The notes under the pieces: generated by a model | The model's input: only the letters and a program-made list of their open reading frames with translations | What the model was told of the DNA's origin: nothing | Database searches by the model: none | Part shown: positions 53,701 through 62,054 of the stretch, piece after piece | Layout of the letters: each line of letters opens with the position of its first letter | Position numbering within the stretch: position 1 is the first letter of the stretch | Position numbers and translations under genes: made by a program | NCBI GenBank assembly: GCA_015179025.1 | Contig: WHUX01000057.1 | Span: 62,001 to 126,000, forward strand | Direction: 5' to 3' | Length of the DNA: 64,000 bases | DNA from: Terfezia claveryi | Lineage: Eukaryota > Ascomycota > Pezizomycetes > Pezizales > Pezizaceae

Positions 53701-55758
53701 ATCATGAATACTCCTGTTGCCTCACAACAACCATGGAATGCACCTCAACAACCAGCTGCAACTGCTAGCAGCAGTAACGCAATTCCAATCAACACTGCCG
53801 CCGTTACCACTCGGTCTAAAAAGCGAGTAGCCATTGACGAAGATCTACCCTCTTTCATTCAAGACACCAAGACCTTCAGACAGCGTTGTGATTTCTGTAA
53901 GTTCTCAGGACATAATGCTTCTACATGCAAGGAGAAGAAACCCACCATCAATGACTTCAACACAAGGATCGAACCGACCCTCAACAAGCTCATTGAAGAG
54001 AAGCACATCAGCGATGGATGGGAAGACGATAAGGACTACTTCATCACACACTGGCTTGACCAAGAAACAGGTATGAAAGTCGCATATCAATCATGCATGA
54101 GAGTATATCCTATCTGGAAGAACTATTATGATACCTTTGTGAATCGTAAGGATTATAGAAGAAAAGACGGATTTTTGTATGTCAAGAACTGACAAGGACA
54201 ATGGAGACTAGTCTTGCCCTCTACCTTTAACATCGAAGGTAAGAACTATCTCAAATTGGTTATTAAAGATGCACATGAAGCAACCGCTCATGGTGGCATT
54301 GAAAAAACGATGAAATATCTTACTGACCGATATGATTGCCAGTCCTTTGTAGAACCAACTAAGGACTATATCAGAAGTTGTGATACTTGTCAACAGACAA
54401 AGTATTCCAACAAGGCGCCACTTGGACTCGTAACCCCATTACATGTACCAAGCAGGCCATGGACTAACATATCGATGGATTTTCTTAAAGTAGCACTTGT
54501 ATTTACTAAGTGTTCAATTTTGTACCCGAATATTCCTGTTGAAGAAGATCATGTAGTTTGTATTTCATGACTTTGGACGATTGTTGATAGACAATCAGGA
54601 TTCAAGTTTCTTATTCCTGTCTCAGATAATTTCACAGCAGAACAATGTACTGCTACCTTTGATACTCATGTAGTCCTAACTATGGGATACCCTTTCTGTA
54701 TTGTTTTTGACCTCGACACTCTTTTTATGTCAACGCACTTTCAAGATTGGGCTAGGAATAAAGGAATCAAGTTGGAACTGTCCACCGCATATCATCTACG
54801 TGCAGACGGACAATCAGAAATTGTGAACAAAGAAATTCTACAAGTAGCAAGAGCCTGTAAAATCGAAGGATTTGATTGGCTACAGAAACTACCAGAGATA
54901 CAGTTGAAACTCAACTCTAGGTATAATGCCGCTAGATAGAATAGTCTCTTTTCCATACTATTTGGATTTAATGCACATCTTGGCATATCGATACTTCCAT
55001 ACCCCATTAATGCATATGTACCCGCAAATGAATGTCATGAGGTAACATCTAAAAACCTATATAACACCAAGAAGACTCAAGTATCTCAAGCGAACAAACG
55101 ACTACCCAATACAGCCAAATTTTCAGTCGGACAACAAGTTATGCTTTCCTCAGAAAATATCAACCTATCGAACATCTCACCCAAACTCAAACCAAAATGG
55201 CTAGGCCCATTTCCCATTATTTCTAGTAATCGGAAACGCAATAACTATAGCCTAGACCTATCCAGTCAACCTGACCTCCACCTCATATATAATACCTTTC
55301 ATATCAGCAAACTTAAACTCTACTATAAAAACGATCCTACCCAGTTCCCTCACAGACAATCTCAGGAACCAGGACCAATTCAAGAAGATCGTTATGAAGT
55401 TGAAAAAGTATTAGAATTCAGAACAGCTCCTTGAACTGGAGAAAGACAATATAAGGTCAGATGGCTAGGATACTCTCCTAAATATGATTCCTGGGTAAAC
55501 GCCAAGGATATCACTACCAAAATTCTTCAAGACTTCTGGACGACCGGAAGTATGGAAGATACATTCAAGAGACGTCGAAGGACTAAAGGAAAACAAGGAC
55601 TACGAACCAGAGATGAGACCCGAGCTCTCATCCAACAAGAACGAGATAGAATCACGAGTCAAGGAAACACTAAGGATATTCACGTTAATGCTAATGTATT
55701 AACAATGCATCAAATCTTAGGATGTATGGAAACTAATATGGCAGAGCGAAGGAAGTAA
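50730..55758 (+). pseudogene. gag-pol: G2 gag-pol, distal part: protease to chromodomain and basic tail
   Basis: Continues the gag frame after E5. Protease D-L-Q-T-K-G-G near 50925, RT with YIDD at 51982-51993 (about codon 995), RNase H (near 52420-52640), linker with four zinc-like modules (52960-53030, 53305-53420, 53887-53928), integrase (54250-54900; H/C region, D,D35E with F-D-L-D and Q-S-E-I), chromodomain (55385-55540) and a basic tail to TAA 55756-55758. Ten in-frame stops: 50848, 51784, 52690, 52693, 53281, 53578, 54190, 54568, 54937 and 55432. At each, G1 has CGA, CAG, CAA or TGG. No frameshift over 6.7 kb of coding DNA. The best template for understanding this element type. Confidence 0.93.
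52960..54190 (+). other. Zinc-module cassette in the G2 RNase H-integrase linker
   Basis: Four Cys/His modules in order: C-x4-C-x8-H-x3-C (near 52970), C-x4-C-x2-H-x3-H-x4-C (near 53310), CCHC knuckle CAICKHHGHGSLNC (near 53380) and CCHC knuckle CDFCKFSGHNASTC (near 53887). All four recur in G1 (the second with one Cys-to-Arg change). They are separated by Pro/Gln-rich and Thr/Ser-rich spacers. Confidence 0.8.
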
Positions 55759-55786
55759 GGATAGGAAATCCTTCTATATGGGGAAA

Positions 55787-56464
55787 TGTAATGGAGAACG
55801 TTATTTCATTGCTTATATAATTGATTATATACTTTTGTATTTCCTATATTACTACTATGTTATGTAACTAAGCCTCTCGGTTGAAGGACTAGCCTTCTAC
55901 TACCCCATACTGTTTTATAAGCGTCCATAGCACGCGGAATCTGCCATGGGAAGTTCCATGGCACTTGCCATATGAAGACACCCTTATTATGGCCGCGTGA
56001 CCTCTGTTTAAGGCGTGTGACTCATTAATATGGCCACATGACCATCGTTTAAGGCGTGTGACTCATTACCATGGCCACATGACCCCTTTTGTACAGCGCA
56101 CCACCTTCTGGTGTGCCACCCTTTATTGTATTTATTTCCTTAGTCATCAGATCTCAGAGTAGTATAAATAGGCCGCTGGATTCCCTCTGGAATCCACAGA
56201 AGACAAGAAGCAACCAAGCAAGCCTTCAGAGCAAGCAAGCCTATATTCCGATCAGATCAAGATCATATAGCTTAGATAGCACAAATCATATAAGATAGAT
56301 TACACCAGTTAATTACTGTTCCCTTCGGGAACGTCCCACATAGTAATCTCCCTACCCTTCTGAGGTCTTACCTCAGCAGAACCGAAATACACAAACGTCC
56401 GTGCCTATGGATATAGATTGTATAAACGGTACCGAATGAATACTATCTAGTACTATTCATTACA
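55787..56464 (+). repeat. G2 3' LTR
   Basis: 678 bp, TGTAATGGAG...ATTCATTACA, preceded by a purine tract (TGGGGAAA at about 55779-55786). TATAAATA at 56163-56170, three 41-bp units. Followed by array A5. Confidence 0.93.
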
Positions 56465-56474
56465 CAACTCAAGT

Positions 56475-56577
56475 TATTACGTAATCAACTCAAGTTGTTA
56501 CAGATTCCTTAGATATCATGGATTACTTCTTGTTATGGAATTCTCTCAAGTTGTCATAGAATTCAACTTGTTATGGA
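56475..56577. repeat. Array A5: TGTYAYRGA cores beside G2
   Basis: Cores at 56496, 56514, 56531, 56552 and 56569 with a decayed one at 56475; spacing 21, 18, 17, 21, 17 bp. Spacers (ATTCYCTYAAGTT-like) resemble those of A4 on the far side of G1. Confidence 0.78.
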
Positions 56578-56663
56578 ATTGTTTAAAGTTAACTCGGGCA
56601 AATTTCTCTGCCAAGAGAATAATTTAGTGATGACAGAAATAAAGTATAAAGTGAAATATCAGT

Positions 56664-56811
56664 CAGTAATTCTTGGCGAAGACTCAGTTAATCACTGAGT
56701 ACTCAGCGAGTCAGTGCAAGGTGTCTTCGCTAGAAATGTGGCTAGTGCGAGTCGGTACCGAGTTGGAAAAATAGTTGTAAAACTTGCTTCAACTCGCCTC
56801 AGGGTGCACAC
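56664..56811 (+). repeat. 148-bp dispersed repeat R, copy 1
   Basis: Shares TAATTCTTGGCGAAGACT and later blocks with 59937-60084 in the same orientation, with many transitions. It ends where hAT fragment H2 begins. Nature unknown. Confidence 0.7.
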
Positions 56812-56814
56812 TAA

Positions 56815-57990
56815 GCAGATCTTCAAGAAGTATTATTCTAGGACTGAAAAACAATCTCTTATCTACAATCTTGTAACCATCCTTGATTCGTCTAAGAAAT
56901 TATCCTTATATAATGACTGGGAAAATCTCAATGTCCAAAATCCAAGTAGTATACAGTAGAACGGGAACTATAATTCATACACGGAGTATTACAAGTACAT
57001 ATAAGTTCTATTAGCATATAACTATTTTAGCCTATGTATTTTCCATAACACTATTTTTCGTGACACCATTTTCCATGACACCATTTTCTGTGACACTATT
57101 TTCTATAACAGGAGACTATCTATAATATATAGAAAAACATAATTCTTACCAAATTCGCTTCTTAAGGTTCAGTTCAAAGATTATTTTGAACATAATTACG
57201 CCAAGTATGTGCCAGAAGCGTAGGTTCATAACATACAAGTAGATGATGGAGAACAATCCTATATAATACGTCGACTACAAGAGTGTACCATAAGCCAATC
57301 AGTAGATATGCTAGAAATTAAGAGATACCTGGTGAATCTGGTAACAACACTGAATGAGAAATGCCCTCTATCCTAGTGGAAGGTGTATGCTAATGAATAT
57401 CCTATACTAGTATGAATGGCAAGGGACATATTAAGTATTCCACTCATATCTATTCCAGTAGAGTGAATATTTAGCAATACTTAGGATATTTTGCTATACC
57501 AATGCAACAGAATAGGTTACCAGATGATAACTACACTAATGTTGACTAAATCGTAGGATACTATATATATGAAATACGGAACCCCATAGGTACAAATTAG
57601 ACCAGCACATATAGAAGAAGGTATAGCTGATTTGAATAAAAATGAGGTAATGCTAGAGAAACAAGCCCTCAGCTATGATGTAGACTTCCTCTGCCACATG
57701 GTAGCACAGTCCCTATATACTGTTCAGGGACAGATGGATATAGATTCAGATACAGATTATAACACAGAAGTAGCTAGGAGCTGGATAATGGACAAGTATC
57801 TCCTAAATAACCTGGCAGATTTAGCGTCCGAGAATACTAGCCCATCGCATAGTTTCAGGGAAGATTCTACCTCAGACATGTCTAACTCATTCCATCGAAG
57901 TCTATTGTGCAGGCAAGCAGCAACACCATCTCCTTTAACTCCACATCGAAGTACCCAAAAGCGCCATTTATTATAGTCCATGAGTCTGAT
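56815..57990 (+). pseudogene. H2: truncated hAT transposase copy
   Basis: Second copy of the H1 transposase, lacking everything before the mid-domain block K-Y-Y-S-R-T-E-K-Q-S. It retains the mid-domain (56820-56955), an intron-like segment holding array A3, the hAT C-terminal dimerisation region with stops (about 57400-57560) and an acidic tail frame (57632-57976). Near-parallel to H1 from 18305 to 19430. Multiple TAG/TAA stops. The start coincides with the end of repeat R, suggesting truncation by insertion or recombination. Confidence 0.82.
57042..57110. repeat. Array A3: five TCYRTRACA cores in H2 intron
   Basis: Cores at 57042, 57057, 57072, 57087 and 57102: exact 15-bp period with spacer CYATTT. 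Same intron position as A2 in H1 but a different period and spacer. Confidence 0.88.
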
Positions 57991-58299
57991 GCCATCAATG
58001 GCAAGCAGGTTTCAGAAGAAACTGTGACCTATATAGTATAGGAACTACAAAGTATAAGTGAGTAGGGGTGTTGATAGCATGTAAAGTATCACTATGGTTC
58101 ATTTGGTCAGGTCTCAAGAGTGAGACCAAAAGAGGTTTCACATCAACAATTGTATGGGAAACCTCTAAAGGTCTACTCAGAAACTTTTGGTGGTTTCAGA
58201 TACACCTTTTGAGGTTTTGAACAAAACTTTATTTAAGTTTCACATATTATAGTCTCTGTCCTATGGTAACTTTACATAGGTCTCACTAGTGAAGTCACT

Positions 58300-58646
58300 G
58301 CTAGGGCTCGTGACAGAAGCTAATACAAAATTTCATGTAAATTCACTGCACAGAAACCTGGTAAAGGACTTGAATAGAAGCCAATGTAATATCTCATGTA
58401 AATTTACTTTACGAAAACCTGGCAAAGGACTCGAATAGAAGCCATATAAATGTCTTATGCAAATTTAAATTTTACCCTATAAAAACCTAATAAAAGACTC
58501 TAATAGAAGGAAAAAATAAGTCTCAAAGCAAATTCAAATTCAACCCTATGAAAGCCTAGCAAAAGACTCTAATAAAAGCAAAAAAAAAGTCTCATATAAA
58601 TATAAAATCAAACCTATAGAAACCTAGTAAAAGACTTGAATAGAAG
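58300..58646. repeat. Degenerate 61-69-bp tandem repeat
   Basis: Five units marked by AAACCTGGTAAAGGACTTGA-like blocks starting at 58354, 58415, 58483, 58552 and 58620 (spacing 61, 68, 69, 68). Increasing A-richness suggests C-to-T decay. Confidence 0.8.
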
Positions 58647-58954
58647 TAAAATATATGTAAATTTGAAGTACTTAGGAAAGTAAATGATAGAACCAAATAC
58701 TATACACTTAATATAAAGACCTTGGATACAGGGCAAAAAGAGTGTGAGAGATTGAGGTATATATATAGGAGGTTTCGGAGAGCTAAGGCTGACAGCAAAA
58801 TACACTTCCCAACAATAATATCGACAGATAACAATGGAGTCGAAGAGGCTAAAATATATTGAAGACTAGCTTCTTTTAAAACGAATAAACAACCTCTTAC
58901 AATAAGAGCTAGTAGAGGTGGTAGGAGACTTCACCTTGATCTCTATAGAAAATA

Positions 58955-59041
58955 AAACCTTAATAGGGTTTCTGCAGAGAAGGAAACCTTAATAGAGTCT
59001 CTGTAGAGAAGGAAACCTTAATAGGGTCTCACGAAGTAGCT
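58955..59041. repeat. 29-bp tandem repeat
   Basis: Three units, AAACCTTAATAG start points 58955, 58984 and 59013, exact 29-bp period. Confidence 0.85.
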
Positions 59042-59786
59042 AAGGTCTCTCCAAAGTCTCAAACTATTCTTCATAGCCTTTTTAAAGGTCTCAACTTACT
59101 TGAAAAGTCTCACTTTAGTTCAAAGGTTTCATGGCTAAGCCTTAGTAGGTCTAAGTTGGCCAAAAACTTATAACTTAGACCTAAACTTAGACTAAAGTTG
59201 AAACTTTTAATTAAGTTTACTATGGGTACCCATATTAACTAATAAACTACAATGGTATACTAGTAGGTAAGTATTAGTGCAGGTTCTAGAGAAAATTTCT
59301 TTTCTATATTGGAAGTACTTTCTTTATTTAGGTTTACTATTTTAGTTGGTATATAGGACAGCTGGAGTTTTGAGGATTTCATAGACAACATTTCTTTATC
59401 TATTTCTGTTGGGAGTTACTTTTTGATTCAGTTTGCTTTCTTTTTGATAGTATATAGAAGGGCCAGTTTTGTGTGTGAGGGTAGTATAAGTGGGATCGGA
59501 GAATTACTTTACCTCAATCTTAGGATATTAAGATTTGTTTAGATATGAGTATTGGGAATTTGTTGGTTAGTTTAGATTTCTATATTTGTAAAATTAAAGT
59601 GATTCATTTTATAAAAATCAGAGTATGTAGAAATTGATAAGGTATCAACAAATATAATTTACATTAGCACACAAGGTAGGGTAAGATTATACAGGAGAAT
59701 GACAGAGGAATGGACAGAAGGTTAGCCACTAGTAGAATGCAGTTGAGAAATAGCAGTAAAGATTAAGTGGGAAGGAAAAGATCAAG

Positions 59787-59890
59787 TCCATGATAGGAGG
59801 AGGAATCTGTGACAGGTGGGGCAATCCATGACAGGAGGAGAGATCTATGACAGGAGGACGGATTTATAATAGGAAAAGCGATCTGTGACA
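59787..59890. repeat. Array A6: six TCYRTRACA cores, 19-bp period
   Basis: Cores at 59787, 59806, 59825, 59844, 59863 and 59882, exact 19-bp period, spacer GGWGGRVRGA-like. Core variants run from TCTGTGACA and TCCATGACA to TTTATAATA. Confidence 0.92.
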
Positions 59891-59936
59891 GATAATAGAG
59901 AAAACATGAAACCAAGACCAAGGTAAAACATAGGTA

Positions 59937-60084
59937 ACTAATTCTTGGCGAAGACTTGGTTGATCACCGAGTAGTCGCCAAGTTGGCAGCAAGTTGGCTT
60001 TGGAAGAATGGGCATTGGTGTAAGTTGGTACTGAGTAGAAAAAATAGTAGTAAAACTCACCTCGACTCGAGCCGATGCATACAC
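59937..60084 (+). repeat. 148-bp dispersed repeat R, copy 2
   Basis: Second copy of R, directly upstream of and overlapping the start of the frame at 60075. See 56664-56811. Confidence 0.7.
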
Positions 60085-60728
60085 TAGATAGTCCTCCACC
60101 AACCCCAAAAGATACTTCCAGTCTACACAGACAAGTTCAACAAGCCAAGCTCCTTCTTAACTCAACTGTGGACCTGCCACACACCAAACTTCTAGATCTT
60201 ATTGACTCCTTACAATGATTTGCAATCTCACGTGATATAGATCTTCAGTTGGAGCGAGACACTACTCAGAAATGGCAGGAAGCACAAAAGATGCAAGCAA
60301 AACCAGATTGTCAAGAGCTTGGTACTGATTTAGGTGTTGTTCTGGATGGGGCTGTTCTAGCAAAGCTATACCATGAACGGGAGGTCCGTGCGCGGAAGGC
60401 TGCAAGGAAGGCTACACATCAACAATCCACCCCGAAACGCAAGAAATCTCGAGTTCAGTTTGCTAGTCCTGTTACTATCGCTAGTAGTAAAGATTCTTTT
60501 ATGTCAATAGAAGGTTGGGATAGTACAGATATTGAGTCAGACTCTTCTATGGAATCATGTATCATTGTTTCAACCCCTCGTCCCCATCGTTCGCAAGCCC
60601 TGAGACCCTCTACCCCACCCTCCCCTCTCAAACGAGTTTCCTATCGCTCTGCAAGTACATCCCAAACTTCTACCTTGCCTGTTCCTTCTTCTACTCGTGT
60701 ACTTAGATCAAGATCGGGACCTAAATAA
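60075..60728 (+). pseudogene. Possible pogo/Tc1-type transposase C-terminal tail
   Basis: Frame of 218 codons from ATG 60075 to TAA 60726-60728, with one TGA at 60216-60218 (fits TGG). The Pro-rich start with T-P-K, helical Gln/Leu segment and the R-D-I ... Q-L-E-R-D-T-T-Q-K-W block resemble the tails of fungal pogo-like DDE transposases, followed by a basic K-R-K-K-S segment, Ser/Pro-rich low-complexity and a final R-S-R-S. No DDE catalytic domain is present, and no terminal inverted repeat is proven. It could instead be a host nuclear protein. The Ser/Thr/Pro-rich end suggests disorder. Confidence 0.4.
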
Positions 60729-62054
60729 ATGTACCGGTTTGTGCGCCATTTCTCGGTGATGAGCCGTATCCCCGTGATGTATGGTACCGCATAGGAGTAA
60801 TGAGTATTCCTTTTTTTATTAAAAAAACAAAAAAAACCCTGTGGCTAAACCTCTGGTTACTTCAGCAGTATCATTACTGCCCTACCTACTCCTGAGTCAG
60901 AGTGCGCCCTTACGACGAGTTGCATTCTCTGCCCTTGCTTTCTCACTTCCTCAGGTGAATTTCTACCACTAGGGACTCGAAGGTAAGTGCGCAAGCGTAA
61001 CAATTGTGACTACATATCTATCGGGACGCGGTACCAGAGTTGCATGAGGAAGCATGACAATAATGCGTACCGCCGAAGGTAAGGAATAGAATGCCCTGGA
61101 GTGCTTCTATATGACAAGTTGCGTTACTGCTTACACCTCCCTACACGAATTTTTTTTTTTTTTCTTCAATACTCATTAGTCCTATTTGGTCCCAGTAAGG
61201 GGACCATGAGGAACACAAATTCCTGTTCTCATGCCTCTTTTCCTACTTCTCCCTTTTCCATCCAGTACCTCCGTAGACCGCAGGGACCAAACTTGCACCA
61301 CTACACCCAGTGTTCCTCATCCTCGTGATTGCCTCAACGGTGATATTCAAACAAATGCTTAACATGATATTTCCTCCATACTCGTCGGGGGCCTGGTCAT
61401 TCCGAATTCTCCCGCATGGGCCATGCCAGTCACAAATCGTGTGGACTCACATCTGGCCCCGAACATCAATGGGGAACAAAATCCACAAGCTACATGACGA
61501 TAGACCAAAGAGTGGTTTAATAAAGGAACTTACTCAATTGCAAATCAGTAACCAAGTGACCTCGAGGACGTTCCAATGTGGACCAAGTACAAATACAAAC
61601 TCATTCCACAACTTTTCCTAATTGCGCTCTAGTTTTGTTGCAATGTTACTTCTTCTCTCGGTATAAGGACAAATTGGTTATAAGCATATTCCCCCGTGAC
61701 CCGACCGATATGCTTGTGGAACGAGGTAACTCTGTACAATATTATATTCTACATATGGTTGGACTCCTTCAAGGGCCTTGGCCGTTAATCAACTTTGGTT
61801 ATAAGTCATCATTGTACCAGGCTATGGGATCATAATACGATAGTAGAGAAATCAAGTATCAAGATATGGATGCAAACAAACGGCTCAATACGTAAGCAAA
61901 GAGAAAGAAGAAGATATAGTCAAATTCAGCTACAGAAATGAGAAGGGCGTTATGCCAATAGCCAACCCCACACCCCCACGAGAATAAATAAGGAGATGAC
62001 AACATTACAAGCCGCAGCCAGGAGTAGGTACTCCCTGAATTGAATGGTAAAGAC
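60729..62054. other. Intergenic region
   Basis: No supported gene. A/T homopolymer runs at 60811-60836 and 61148-61165 sit beside imperfect inverted copies of a 15-bp block (GGAGTAATGAGTATT near 60794 and its near-complement near 61168). Apparent short frames have no recognisable content. The 3' side probably holds the terminator of the ankyrin gene. Confidence 0.5.

Larger units (their letters stand above)
35297..56464 (+). mobile_element. G2: full-length Ty3/gypsy element, split by E5 (and C2 within E5)
   Basis: 5' LTR 35297-35970, leader with antisense frame, gag-pol 36801-38530 and 50730-55758, 3' LTR 55787-56464. Removing E5 and one TSD leaves about 8,970 bp. gag and pol then form one frame of 2,253 codons with 13 stops and no frameshift. 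Flanks gtgaa and caact do not match, so no target duplication is visible. Confidence 0.93.
58070..59786. other. AT-rich non-coding block with decayed minisatellites
   Basis: No supported coding frame. The left half is rich in TCTCA/GGTCTC and AAACCT motifs. It contains two degenerate tandem repeats listed separately. Confidence 0.55.

Noticed and set aside
17769..59890. Core arrays as CRISPR arrays
   Set aside because: The constant part is 9 bp, spacers are 6-12 bp and repetitive, there are no cas genes and the organism is a fungus.
60794..61182. Inverted GGAGTAATGAGTATT blocks as terminal inverted repeats of a pogo element
   Set aside because: Imperfect, only about 15 bp, no TA duplication seen and the presumed transposase lies outside them.
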